Positions 24,104 to 33,277 of a DNA stretch of 48,284 nucleotides are shown piece by piece. The stretch spans positions 1 through 48,284 of the forward strand of contig DCUZ01000115.1 of NCBI GenBank assembly GCA_002327305.1, in the 5' to 3' direction. Position 1 is the first letter of the stretch. Each line of letters starts with the position of its first letter. A program made the position numbers and the translations under genes. Below the pieces are notes generated by a model, which made no database searches, was not told where the DNA came from, and worked only from the letters and a program-made list of their open reading frames with translations. The DNA is from Holophagales bacterium UBA2201. Lineage in GTDB: Bacteria; Acidobacteriota; Thermoanaerobaculia; UBA2201.

Positions 24104-27100
24104 ATGGCACTCCGACGCCTGCTCCTCGTGCCGTTGTTGCTGTGCGCCCCCTCCGCCCCGGCGCAGGAGTATTTCGTCCGCACCTTTTCGATGCGCGACG
24201 GACTTCCCTTCAACCAGGTGCTGACCCTTCACCAGGACGCCCGCGGCTACCTCTGGGTTGGAACGACGCTGGGACTCACCCGCCTCGACGGCTCCATGGA
24301 ACCCCTCAATTTCGGCGAGGGGGACGGCCTGTGGGCCAACCCGACCACGCGGGTGGCCGAGGACAAGCAGGGGCGCCTCTGGGTGCAGACCACCGCCGGC
24401 GTGGCCTACCGTGCGCCCGGCGCCGCCACATTCACCCGGGTGAAGGAGACGCGGGGCTGGTCCACGGCCCTGACGGTGGCCGGGGAGTTCGTCTACTTCT
24501 CCTCGGAGGGCGAGGGATTGTACCGATGCCGCGCCGACGACCCGCGGGATCCACTGTTTTGGGACCGCACCCGGGGCCTCCCCTCGGACCGGGTGCTGGA
24601 CCTCCATCCCCTTGAGGCGGGGCTCTTCTACCTCGCAACGGGAGATGGTCTCTATCTCGCCTCGTTCACGGACGACGCCGTCAAAGTGGAGCAGGCCTTC
24701 CTCCCGGGCGTGGAGGTGGCGCAGGTGAGACGGATCGGAAACCATTATTATGCCGCCGCGGCCGACGGCCTGTGGGCGATAGAGGGGACGACCGTCCGGC
24801 CGGTGGAGCTTCCCGCCGGAACCGACGGCTCGGGGGTCAAAGCCATCCTCCCGGTCCAGGGGTTCTGGCCGGAGGAAACGCTCGGCGTGATCCTCCGGGG
24901 GGGCGCCCGCACCTTCTTCATCCGGCGGGGACGCGCCTGGAGCGGCCTGGGAAGGGACTCGGGTCTTTCGTCCGATGCGATCTCGACCGCCTTCCAGGAC
25001 CGCGAGGGAATCCTGTGGCTCGGGACCGACCAGGGGTTGAACATCCTCTCCGGGACCGACATCCTCCAGTACCGGTCGGAGATGCTGGGAGTGCAAAGCG
25101 CCGTCCTTTACTCCTGCGCCTGGGTGGGCGACGAACTGTGGATCGGCTCGAAGGTGGGGATCCGCCGCATCGGCCCGTCGGGAGCGGTGCTCCCCCCCCC
25201 ACGCGAACCGCCGGAGACAGCCGACATCTGGGACATCCAGCCCTTCGATGGGGCGGTCTACGCCGCCGGGACGGGGAAGATCTGGCGGATCGGGCCCGAT
25301 GGCCGGGCCTCGACGTTCGAACGGGCCGGGGACCTCCCCCTGGGGCGCATCTACGACCTCGAGGCCTTCGGCTCCCTACTGCTGGCGTCGGGGCAGAACG
25401 GACTCTTCCTCCTGGAAGGCGGGGCGTTCGTCCCCGTTCCCCTCGAGGGGGCCCTGGGCAACATCTACTCCTGCCACATCGACAGCGCCGGGCGGATCTG
25501 GCTTTGCACCATCGGGCACGGCATCCGACGGGTGGACCGGGAAGGGCGAACCCTCGGCGCCTGGGGTCCCGCGGAGGGTCTTCAAGGCAGAACGGTCTAT
25601 GACATGACCCAGACGGAGGATCGGCTGTGGTTCGGCACCTCTGCCGGCCTGGTGGCCCTGGACCCCGCCACGGGGTCCCTCGAAGCCATGCCGGCCGGCC
25701 ACCCCCTGGCGGCGGCCGCCGTTCCCGCGTTGGCCCTCCACCCCCAGGGGACCCTCTGGGTGGGCACCATGCAGGGGCTCTACCTTTTCGACCCCCGGTC
25801 ACGCGCCGTCCTTTCCCGCCTGACGGGGCGGAGCGGCCTGCTGGGGACCGACGTCTCCACCTCCAACGGCCTGCTGGCTGCCCCCGACGGGAGCGTATGG
25901 ATCATCTCCGCCTCCAGCGGCATCAACCGCCTCACCCCGGCGCGCAGCCCCGCCTTCAGGGCCCGCCCCGCGGTGGAAGTGGGGACCGTGGTTGCGCCGG
26001 GACAGGCGTGGATCCCATCGCTCTTTGGGGGCCAACTCGACCTCTCCTGGGCCTCGTCCCGCGACCTCACCTTCTCCCTCTCTCTCCTCTCCTTCCGCAG
26101 TCCCGACTCAGCCCGGCTCCAGGCCTGCCTGCACCCCTTCGAACGGGGCTTCACCACGATGGCGGAGGGACGGACGCTCCGTTACACCAACCTGGCCCCC
26201 GGTCACTACACCTTCCAGGTCAAGGCGGAGGTGGAGGGGCAGGAGAGCCCGGTGGAGCAGGTGTTCCTCCACATCGCCCCCCCGTGGTGGCGCACCTGGC
26301 CGGCCCGGTCGGCCGCCCTTCTTCTGGTCGCGGGGGCGGCGATGGGATTCTTCCGGTGGCGCGTGAGGGCCTTGCGGGCGAGGCAGAGGGAACTCGAAGG
26401 GCTCGTCGAAGAGCGGACGCGGGACCTGCAGGAGGAGAAGCGGAAGCTGGGCGAGGCCTACCACCTCCTCTCCGAGGCCCAGGAGAAGTCGGAGGCCCTG
26501 CTGCTGAACATCCTCCCCGGCCCCATCGCGGAGCGCCTCAAGAGCGGACAGAACATCATCGCCGACCACCACGACGCGGTGACGGTCCTGTTCGCCGACA
26601 TCGTGGGATTTACGGTCCTCTCCGCCCGCACCCCCCCGGTGATGCTGGTCGGGCTCCTCAACGAGATTTTCACGCTCTTCGACGACCTGGCGGCCGAGCA
26701 CGGCCTGGAGAAGATCAAAACCATCGGAGACGCCTACATGGCCGTGGGCGGCCTCCCCGACCCCCGGCCCGACCACGCGGAGGCGGTGGCGGACATGGCG
26801 CTGGCCATGCGCGACCGACTGCCCCACCTCCCCTTCTCAGACCTGGTGCCCCTTCAGGTGCGCATCGGCATCCACACCGGACCGGTGGTCTCCGGCGTCA
26901 TCGGCAAGCGGAAGTTCATTTACGATTTGTGGGGCGACACGGTCAACACCGCCAGCCGGATGGAGTCGCACGGGGTCCCTGGGGAGGTCCACCTGAGCGG
27001 GGCGACGGCGGAACTGCTGAAGGGGAAATTCGACCTGGAGGCCCGCGGGCCCATCCAGGTGAAGGGCAAGGGGGAGATGCGGACCTATATCTTGAAGGGG

Positions 27101-27127
27101 AGGATCCACCCTCCCTCCATTCAGTAG
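24104..27127 (+). CDS. Propeller / Y_Y_Y sensor fused to a class III adenylate cyclase
   Basis: This 1007-residue protein begins with a signal peptide (RRLLLVPLLLCAPSAPAQ). A periplasmic two-component-type beta-propeller follows (repeated DxxGxLWVGT-like blades such as QDARGYLWVGTTLGLTRLDG), then a Y_Y_Y domain (about 625-725), PPWWRTWPAR leading into a membrane helix (about 733-751), a coiled coil (about 755-805) and a class III nucleotidyl cyclase domain. Metal-binding Asp832 (FADIVGFT) and Asp876 (GDAYMAVGG), purine-specifying Lys872 and Asp941 (YDLWGD), and transition-state Asn948 and Arg952 (NTASR) are all present. The Lys/Asp pair predicts cAMP rather than cGMP. The propeller/Y_Y_Y module normally feeds histidine kinases; here it is joined directly to a cyclase. 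Confidence 0.92.
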   Translation: MALRRLLLVPLLLCAPSAPAQEYFVRTFSMRDGLPFNQVLTLHQDARGYLWVGTTLGLTRLDGSMEPLNFGEGDGLWANPTTRVAEDKQGRLWVQTTAGVAYRAPGAATFTRVKETRGWSTALTVAGEFVYFSSEGEGLYRCRADDPRDPLFWDRTRGLPSDRVLDLHPLEAGLFYLATGDGLYLASFTDDAVKVEQAFLPGVEVAQVRRIGNHYYAAAADGLWAIEGTTVRPVELPAGTDGSGVKAILPVQGFWPEETLGVILRGGARTFFIRRGRAWSGLGRDSGLSSDAISTAFQDREGILWLGTDQGLNILSGTDILQYRSEMLGVQSAVLYSCAWVGDELWIGSKVGIRRIGPSGAVLPPPREPPETADIWDIQPFDGAVYAAGTGKIWRIGPDGRASTFERAGDLPLGRIYDLEAFGSLLLASGQNGLFLLEGGAFVPVPLEGALGNIYSCHIDSAGRIWLCTIGHGIRRVDREGRTLGAWGPAEGLQGRTVYDMTQTEDRLWFGTSAGLVALDPATGSLEAMPAGHPLAAAAVPALALHPQGTLWVGTMQGLYLFDPRSRAVLSRLTGRSGLLGTDVSTSNGLLAAPDGSVWIISASSGINRLTPARSPAFRARPAVEVGTVVAPGQAWIPSLFGGQLDLSWASSRDLTFSLSLLSFRSPDSARLQACLHPFERGFTTMAEGRTLRYTNLAPGHYTFQVKAEVEGQESPVEQVFLHIAPPWWRTWPARSAALLLVAGAAMGFFRWRVRALRARQRELEGLVEERTRDLQEEKRKLGEAYHLLSEAQEKSEALLLNILPGPIAERLKSGQNIIADHHDAVTVLFADIVGFTVLSARTPPVMLVGLLNEIFTLFDDLAAEHGLEKIKTIGDAYMAVGGLPDPRPDHAEAVADMALAMRDRLPHLPFSDLVPLQVRIGIHTGPVVSGVIGKRKFIYDLWGDTVNTASRMESHGVPGEVHLSGATAELLKGKFDLEARGPIQVKGKGEMRTYILKGRIHPPSIQ

Positions 27128-27134
27128 ACCCGAG

Positions 27135-27422
27135 TCATTTCCGTCCGGGAGCGCTTCGGGAAGGTTTTTTCGCCCCCTTTTTCACGGGTGTCTTTTTCCC
27201 CCGCCCCACCCCGGTTTTTTTCCCGGCGGAGGGCTCCAGTTTGTGCCAGCACGACCACTTGCAGACATAGGGCGCCAGGCCGCGCAGTTTGGGGTTGTCG
27301 CATTCGACGCCGACGAGGACCCGTTTCCCTCCCTCCTCGCGCCACTCCAGCATCAGGGTCGCCTGGCACTTCTCCTCGGCGCAGTGGATCGTCTTCCGCT
27401 CGTATTTCATTGTTTTGGCCAT
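27135..27422 (-). CDS. Small Cys-containing protein with Lys-rich tail
   Basis: This predicted protein of about 95 residues is not one I recognise. The ATG at 27422 is preceded by AAGGAG at about 7 nt and gives MAKTMKYERKTIHC as the N-terminus; an ATG at 27437 is less well placed. Five Cys residues (HCAEEKC, VECD, YVCKWSCWH) could form a zinc site, and the last 30 residues are basic and low-complexity (KKTPVKKGAKKPSRSAPGRK), resembling histone-like or nucleic-acid-binding tails. It converges with the cyclase gene, 7 nt apart, and lies downstream of the efflux operon. Confidence 0.6.
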   Translation of the reverse strand: MAKTMKYERKTIHCAEEKCQATLMLEWREEGGKRVLVGVECDNPKLRGLAPYVCKWSCWHKLEPSAGKKTGVGRGKKTPVKKGAKKPSRSAPGRK

Positions 27423-27473
27423 GAGGTTCTCCTTCATCGGTTCTCTCTGGCCTCAACACGCCGCGCGGGCGGC

Positions 27474-28820
27474 CTATTCCGCCTCCCCCCCGGCCTCCCC
27501 CTCCCCCAGCACCCCCTGCACCCATCGCAGGGCGGCCAGCGCGACGAGATAATCGTGCTGTGCGCCGGCCCGGTTGGCCCGGGCCTGGGTCAGGTTGACG
27601 CGGGCGTCGTCCACGTCCAGCCGCGTCTTGACGCCGTACTCCATCCCCTGCTCCGCCATCTGCAGGAGCCGTTCCGCCTGCGCCACCGTTCCCTCGAGGG
27701 CCTCCACGATCATCCGGGCCTCCCGGACGGCGTCGAGGGCTGTGCGCACCTCCAGCGTCACCTGGTCCCTCAGGCGGGCCTCCTCGAGGCGCGCCGTCTC
27801 GTACTGGCTCCGGGCCTGCATCACCTTCCCCTTCGTGCGGAATCCGTCGAAGAGGGGGAAGGACAGGACCACCGCGGCGTTCCAGGCGGTGGCGTCGAGG
27901 TCCAGGTCGCCGGAGGACAGGGTGCGCCGGGCGTAGGACCCGACGAGGTCCAGGCGCGGCCGCAGGTCCGACCGGACGATGCGGATCAGTTCTTCGTACC
28001 CCTGGACGAGGAGGCGCTGATTGGTCAGTTCGGGGCGGCGCTCCATGGCCACGGCCACGGCTTCCCCATAGGAGGGAAGGGGGGCGGGGGCCGCCTCCAG
28101 CGTCCCCTCCACCTCGATGGCCGCCTCCTCGCGCCCCAGGTGGAACAGGAGCCGCTTCTTCGCCGTGCGGACGGCGTTTTCCTGCCGGATGACGAAGGGC
28201 CGGATGTTATCCAGGTCCACCTGGGCGGCCAGGACGTCGTAGTCGGTGGCGGTTCCCAACTGAAAGCGCTTCTTCGCGTCCTCCAGGTGCCGTTCGCGCA
28301 GGATCAGGTTCTTGCGGGCGATGTCCAGCAGCTCCTGCGCCAGGAGGACATCGTAGAAGGCCCCGGTGACGTCCCTCAGGGCCGCCTGGCGGGCCAGGCG
28401 CAGTTGCTCGTCCCCCGAGGCCAGCCCCAACCGCGCCGCGCGGATGGCGGCCGGGATCTTCCCCCAGGTGAAAATGGCCTGGCTCAGCGAGACGTCCACC
28501 GAGGTGATGTCCTGCTCCTTGGGAAAGAGGCCGTCGGTGAACTGATAGTAGGTATCGTCGGAGTCGCGCCGCAGGGCGCCGCCCAGGGCCACCTGCGGCA
28601 GGGCCTGCGCCCGCTCCTCCAGGTAGCGGCCCTGGAGCCAGTTCTGGTACTCCCCCGCCTTCTGGATGTCGCGGTTTTGCTCCAGGGCGATTTCGAGGCA
28701 ACGCCCGAGAGTGAGAATCTCTGGCTCCGCGGGAGTTTGAGCTGCCGCAAAATTGCAAAATGAAAATTGCAAAATGAAAATTGCAAACACCAGGCTCACG
28801 CCCGATCTAAAGATGAGCAT
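27474..28820 (-). CDS. TolC-family outer-membrane efflux channel
   Basis: This 448-residue protein is the outer-membrane channel of a tripartite pump. Two TolC-type repeats are visible, each with long heptad-like helices (for example ARNLILRERHLEDAKKRFQL and its C-terminal counterpart GTVAQAERLLQMAEQGMEYG). The start at 28820 gives a signal peptide, MLIFRSGVSLVFAIFILQFS, and a normal family length. An upstream ATG at 29021 that overlaps the RND stop codon is also in frame, but would add 67 residues made almost entirely of translated heptamer repeats (QLQIANCKLQ units). Part of the signal peptide core is itself encoded by the same repeat type. It is the last gene of the TetR-adaptor-RND-TolC operon. 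Confidence 0.9.
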   Translation of the reverse strand: MLIFRSGVSLVFAIFILQFSFCNFAAAQTPAEPEILTLGRCLEIALEQNRDIQKAGEYQNWLQGRYLEERAQALPQVALGGALRRDSDDTYYQFTDGLFPKEQDITSVDVSLSQAIFTWGKIPAAIRAARLGLASGDEQLRLARQAALRDVTGAFYDVLLAQELLDIARKNLILRERHLEDAKKRFQLGTATDYDVLAAQVDLDNIRPFVIRQENAVRTAKKRLLFHLGREEAAIEVEGTLEAAPAPLPSYGEAVAVAMERRPELTNQRLLVQGYEELIRIVRSDLRPRLDLVGSYARRTLSSGDLDLDATAWNAAVVLSFPLFDGFRTKGKVMQARSQYETARLEEARLRDQVTLEVRTALDAVREARMIVEALEGTVAQAERLLQMAEQGMEYGVKTRLDVDDARVNLTQARANRAGAQHDYLVALAALRWVQGVLGEGEAGGEAE

Positions 28821-28972
28821 TGGTGTTTGCCGCTCGGTTCTATCATTTTGCAATTTGCAATTTGCAATTTGCAATTGCTGTTGCTCATCTTGCAATTTGC
28901 ACTTTGAACTTTGCATTTTTTCTTTTTCATTTTGCAATTTGCAATTTGCAATTTGCAATTGATGTCTTGCAC
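28747..28972. repeat. Heptamer repeat arrays of TTTGCAA type
   Basis: Two arrays (about 28747-28788 and 28845-28972) are built of TTTGCAA or closely related 7- to 8-base units (TTGCAAAATGAAAA-like). The first lies within the signal-peptide codons of the TolC-like gene, the second between the RND stop and the TolC-like start. A short related run at 33229-33253 lies in the N-terminal codons of the adaptor gene. Confidence 0.8.
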
Positions 28973-29013
28973 TTTCCATTTGAATCTCTTCCTTCATACT
29001 TCTTCCTTCTGCC

Positions 29014-32000
29014 TTATTCATTGGAAGTTCCCTCCCCCGCCCACTTCCGGTGCACCCAAACCCCGAAGTCCTCGAGGATGGTGTAGAAGACGGGGACGAC
29101 GAGGAGCGTCAGGAGGGTGGAGGTGATGAGCCCCCCCACCACCGCGCGGGCCATGGGGGCGCGCATCTCGGCCCCCTGCCCGATGGCCAGGGCCAGGGGG
29201 AGCATGCCGAAAATCATCGCCAGCGTGGTCATCATGATGGGCCTCAGCCGGACGCGCCCGGCGGTGATGATGGCCTCGCGCCGGTCCATCCCCCTCCGGC
29301 GGAGGACCTTGGAAAAGTCCACCAGGAGGATGGCGTTCTTGGTGACCAGCCCCATCAGGAGGATGAGGCCGATCAGCGACATCATGTTCACGGTGTCCCC
29401 CGTCAGCAGGAGCATCCCGGCCATCCCGACGATGGAGAGGGGCAGGGAGAGCATGATGGCCAGGGGGTCGATGAACGACTCGAACTGCGCCGCCAGGATG
29501 AGATAGACGAAGATGATGGCGAGGATGAGCGCCTCGCCCATGTAGCCGAAGGACTCGATCATGATCTCGGTGTCGCCGGAGAGGGCGATGGTGTAGCCGG
29601 GGGCCATGGGGATCCGCGCGGCCGCCTCCATGACCTTCTGCCCCGCGGTGCCCAGGGGCAGGTCCTCGAGGTTGGCGCTGACGGTGACCTGGCGGGAGAG
29701 GTCCATGCGGCCGATCTCCGAGGGGGACACGGTGCGCTGGGCCGTGACGAGATCGGCGATGGGGACCAGCGCCGCCCCCTCGCGCCCCGGGACGGCCAGC
29801 TTGAGATTCCCCACCTGCCGGATGTCCTCCCGCAGGGCCTGGGGAAGGCGGACGCGCACGTCCACCGCCTCCCCCTCTTCGTCCTCGTAGGTGGTCGCCA
29901 CCCGGCCGCCCACCAGGGCGCCGATGGTGGCGACCAGCGGCATCGTCCCCAGCCCCATCGTGGCGGCCTTTTCGCGGTCCACGGTCAGCCGGTACTCGGG
30001 AAGGTCCTGCTCCATGGAGACCTCCAGGTCCACGATGCCCGGGGTGGCGAGCAGTTCCCGCTTCAGCGCCGCGGAGTACTGTTTCAGGAGGGGGATCTCC
30101 TCACCCCTGACATTGATCGTCAGGGGCTTCTGCATCTGGTCCGGGTCCTCCTCGATGGAGAGGATGAGGCCGGGCACGCCGCGCAGTTTCCGGCGCAGGT
30201 CCACCATGATCTCCTTCTGCGTCCGCGCCCGCAGGGCCTTCTCCTTCAACTTGATGTAGACCGCGGCATCGCGCACCGTGTCGGAATCGCGGGCCGCGAT
30301 GGTGGCGTAGGTGTGCTCCACCTCGGGAAAGCCGTCGAGCACCTTGAGGACCTCGTCCAACCGCCCCCGCGTCTCGGCGAACGAGGCGTCCGGCGCGGTG
30401 CGGAAGCGCGTCACGAACTCCCCGTGATCGAAGGAGGGGAAGAACTCGGTCTGGAGGAGGCCGAAGGCCATGAGTCCGGCCAGGAAGGCGCCGCCGGCGA
30501 GGGCGAAGACCGTCTTGCGGTGGTCGAGGGCCCAGCCGATGAGCCCCTTGTACCCGTCGGCCGTCCGGTCGAACCAGTCGTTGAACCGGTCCAGGATCCG
30601 GGCGATGAGGTGCCTGCGCCCCTTGCGCTCGATGTCGGGGTCCACCCAGCGGCTCGACAGCATGGGGTCGAGGGTGAAGGAGACGAAGAGCGACACGGCC
30701 ACGGCGAAGGCCACGGTGAGCCCGAACTGGTAGAAGAACCGTCCGATGATCCCCTTCATGAAGGCGACGGGAACGAAGACGGCCATGATGGAGAGGGAGG
30801 TGGCCAGCACCGCCAGCCCGATCTCCGCCGTGCCGTCGCGGGCGGCGGCGAAGTGGTCCTGCCCGCGCTCCAGGTGGCGGACGATGTTCTCCCGGACGAC
30901 GATGGCGTCGTCAATGAGGAGCCCGATGGCGAGTGAGAGCGCCATCAGCGTCATGACATTGAGGGTCATCCCCAGGAAGTACATGGCGATGAAGGACGAG
31001 ATGACCGAGATGGGGAGGGTGAGCCCGGTGATGACCGTGGAGCGCCAGGAATTGAGGAAGCAGAAGACGATGAGGATGGTGAGGAGGCCGCCCAGGAGGA
31101 TGGTGACCTTGACGTCCGCCAGCGACTCGCGGATGAAATAGGAGGAGTCGCGCACCACCTCGATGGCCGTGCCGGGAGGCAGTTCGCCCTTCAGTTTCTC
31201 GACCTCGGCCTTCACCCCGTCGGCCACCTGGACGGTGTTGACCTTGGACTGCTTGAGAATGTCCACGGCCACCGCGGGGACGCCGTTGACGAGGGCCAGG
31301 GAGCGCATCTCCTCGACCCCGTCGGTCACCTGCGCCACCTCCGCCAGCGTCACGGGGTGTCCGCCCCGCTGGGCGACGACCATGGTCTTGAAGCCCTCGA
31401 CGTTGCGGGGCTTGCCCGAGATGCGCAGGGGCATCTCCGTCGCGCCCCGGTTGATCCGCCCGAGCGGGGTGTTCACATTCTCGCCGGCCAGGCCGGCGAT
31501 CACCTCGTCCACCCCCATGCCCATGGCCTCGATGGCCCCCGGGTCGATGAGGATGCCCACCTCGCGGTTCGAGGCGCCCACCAGCTTCGCCTTGCCGACG
31601 CCGGAGATGTTCTCCAGCCGGCGCTTGATCTTGCGGTCCACGAGCGTGGTCAGGTCCCGCGGGGAGAGGACCTCCGAGCGGACGGCCAGGGAGACGATGG
31701 GGAAAGCGCCGAAGTCCAGCTTCTGGATCACCGGCTCCTTCATCGCCTCGGGCAGTTCGTTGCGGATGGCGTTGATCTTGGCCCGGGCCTCCTGGCTGGC
31801 CTCGTTGATCTTGACGGCCAATTCGAACTCCACGACGACGTTGGAGAGCCCCTCGAGGGAGACGCTGGTCACGTGCCGCACCCCCGCGATGGGGTTGACG
31901 GCCTCCTCGATGCGCTTGGTCACCTCGCGCTCCACCGTCTCCGGGGAGGCGCCGGGGTACTCCGTCAGGATGGAGAGGACCGGGATCTCCACGTCCGGCA

Positions 32001-32109
32001 TCATGTCGATGGCGAGGCGCCGGTAGGAGAAGAGCCCCAGCGTCACCAGGGTCAGCATCATCACCGTCGCGAAGACGGGGCGCTTGATGGACAGGTTGGA
32101 GATGAACAT
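29014..32109 (-). CDS. RND-family efflux transporter (AcrB/HAE1-type)
   Basis: This 1031-residue inner-membrane pump has the canonical RND layout: an N-terminal helix (SIKRPVFATVMMLTLVTLG), the first large periplasmic loop beginning AIDMMPDVEIPVLSI, TM2-TM6 with the proton-relay pair Asp-Asp in LAIGLLIDDAIVVRENIVRH, a second periplasmic loop, and C-terminal helices with GLVTKNAILLVDF. It exports drugs or other hydrophobic compounds by proton exchange, using the adaptor encoded 6 nt upstream and the TolC-like channel encoded downstream. Length and motifs are complete. Its stop codon overlaps an ATG upstream of the TolC-like gene. Confidence 0.95.
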   Translation of the reverse strand: MFISNLSIKRPVFATVMMLTLVTLGLFSYRRLAIDMMPDVEIPVLSILTEYPGASPETVEREVTKRIEEAVNPIAGVRHVTSVSLEGLSNVVVEFELAVKINEASQEARAKINAIRNELPEAMKEPVIQKLDFGAFPIVSLAVRSEVLSPRDLTTLVDRKIKRRLENISGVGKAKLVGASNREVGILIDPGAIEAMGMGVDEVIAGLAGENVNTPLGRINRGATEMPLRISGKPRNVEGFKTMVVAQRGGHPVTLAEVAQVTDGVEEMRSLALVNGVPAVAVDILKQSKVNTVQVADGVKAEVEKLKGELPPGTAIEVVRDSSYFIRESLADVKVTILLGGLLTILIVFCFLNSWRSTVITGLTLPISVISSFIAMYFLGMTLNVMTLMALSLAIGLLIDDAIVVRENIVRHLERGQDHFAAARDGTAEIGLAVLATSLSIMAVFVPVAFMKGIIGRFFYQFGLTVAFAVAVSLFVSFTLDPMLSSRWVDPDIERKGRRHLIARILDRFNDWFDRTADGYKGLIGWALDHRKTVFALAGGAFLAGLMAFGLLQTEFFPSFDHGEFVTRFRTAPDASFAETRGRLDEVLKVLDGFPEVEHTYATIAARDSDTVRDAAVYIKLKEKALRARTQKEIMVDLRRKLRGVPGLILSIEEDPDQMQKPLTINVRGEEIPLLKQYSAALKRELLATPGIVDLEVSMEQDLPEYRLTVDREKAATMGLGTMPLVATIGALVGGRVATTYEDEEGEAVDVRVRLPQALREDIRQVGNLKLAVPGREGAALVPIADLVTAQRTVSPSEIGRMDLSRQVTVSANLEDLPLGTAGQKVMEAAARIPMAPGYTIALSGDTEIMIESFGYMGEALILAIIFVYLILAAQFESFIDPLAIMLSLPLSIVGMAGMLLLTGDTVNMMSLIGLILLMGLVTKNAILLVDFSKVLRRRGMDRREAIITAGRVRLRPIMMTTLAMIFGMLPLALAIGQGAEMRAPMARAVVGGLITSTLLTLLVVPVFYTILEDFGVWVHRKWAGEGTSNE

Positions 32110-32115
32110 GGGGAA

Positions 32116-33267
32116 TTACTCCGCGGTCTTCGTGACGAGGACGGCGTCCCCGTCCATCAGGTTGAACGCGCCGCGGGTGGCCACGCGGTCGCCGGGCTTC
32201 AGCCCCCCGGTCACCTCCACCGTCCCGTCGAAGGTGTCGCCCGTCCGGATGGCGGTCCTCCGGGCCGTGCTCCCGTCGATGAGGAACACTTCGGCCTTCT
32301 TCGCCTCGACATCCCACGACAGGAACGCCGCGGCGGGCACCACGACGATGCCCGGGCGATGCCCGGTGACGATGGTCCCCTTCACGAAGAGCCCGGCTTT
32401 CAGCACGCCGTCGGGGTCGGGGACCCGGGCGACCACGCGCACCGCCCGGCTCGTGGAATCGGCCGCGGGGTTGATGAAGGCGACGCTCCCCTCGAGCGTG
32501 CGCCCCGGAAGGGCATCGGTGGTGAACCGCACCGGCTGGCCCACCCTGACCGATCCGATCCGCGTGGAGGGCACGGTGACGGTGAGATCGAAGACGGAGG
32601 TGTCCATGATGGTGAAGGCGGGGTCGCCGCCCATGTTCTCCACCCGGTCCCCCGCGCTCACGCCGCGGTAGGAGACCACGCCGTCCATGGGGGCCCGCAG
32701 GACCGCCTTGGCCAGGCGCGCCTCGGCCGTCCTCAACTGCGCCCGCGCCGCCTGCGTCGTGGCCCGGGCCGCCTCGTGGGCGCTTTTGGCGTCGTCGAGC
32801 CCCTGTTGGGTGAGGAGGCCTGCCGCCTTGAGCTTCTCGGCCCGCTCGAACTCGCGCAGGGCCCGGGTCTCGCCCACCTCGGCCTGGAGGACGGAGGCCT
32901 GGAAACCCTCGAGGGCGGCCTCCTCCTCCCGGGTGTCCAGCCGCGCCAGCGGGGTCCCCTTCCTCACCCGCACCCACTCGGCCACGTAGACCTCGGCCAC
33001 GACGGCGGTCAATTCGGACTTGACGTCGGCCGAGAACTTGGGGGCCAGCGTTCCCACCACGGCCACCGTCTCATCCAGGTCGGCGACCGTCACCAGGGCG
33101 GTTTCCACCGCCACGGCCGGCTTCTGTGCCTTGGCCTCGGCGGCATTGGAGCGCGAACAGGCCGCGGCGAACAGGGTCAGGACAGCGAGGGCTGCCAGGG
33201 TCGTCCGGCGAAGGCCGCTCCCTGATGTGCCATTTTCATTTTGCATTTTGCATGGGCTGTCGGTCAT
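32116..33267 (-). CDS. RND membrane-fusion adaptor lipoprotein (HlyD-like)
   Basis: This 383-residue periplasmic adaptor bridges the RND pump and the TolC-like channel. A lipoprotein signal is visible (RRTTLAALAVLTLFAAACSR), with the lipid-modified Cys at about residue 37. The biotinyl-lipoyl-like half motif VGTLAPKFSADVKSELTAVV is followed by a helical hairpin (Ala/Glu-rich, about 100-180), the second half motif LRAPMDGVVSYRGVSAGDRV and beta-barrel domains. GAGGAG 6 nt before the ATG supports the start at 33267. The N-terminal MQNENG codons fall in a short heptamer-type repeat. The gene begins 10 nt after tetR. Confidence 0.93.
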   Translation of the reverse strand: MTDSPCKMQNENGTSGSGLRRTTLAALAVLTLFAAACSRSNAAEAKAQKPAVAVETALVTVADLDETVAVVGTLAPKFSADVKSELTAVVAEVYVAEWVRVRKGTPLARLDTREEEAALEGFQASVLQAEVGETRALREFERAEKLKAAGLLTQQGLDDAKSAHEAARATTQAARAQLRTAEARLAKAVLRAPMDGVVSYRGVSAGDRVENMGGDPAFTIMDTSVFDLTVTVPSTRIGSVRVGQPVRFTTDALPGRTLEGSVAFINPAADSTSRAVRVVARVPDPDGVLKAGLFVKGTIVTGHRPGIVVVPAAAFLSWDVEAKKAEVFLIDGSTARRTAIRTGDTFDGTVEVTGGLKPGDRVATRGAFNLMDGDAVLVTKTAE

Positions 33268-33277
33268 GGTCTTCTCC

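Noticed and set aside
28821..29021. 67-residue N-terminal extension of the TolC-like protein as part of the mature gene
   Set aside because: It would hide the signal peptide and consists of translated heptamer repeats. It is kept only as a finding about possible slippage control.
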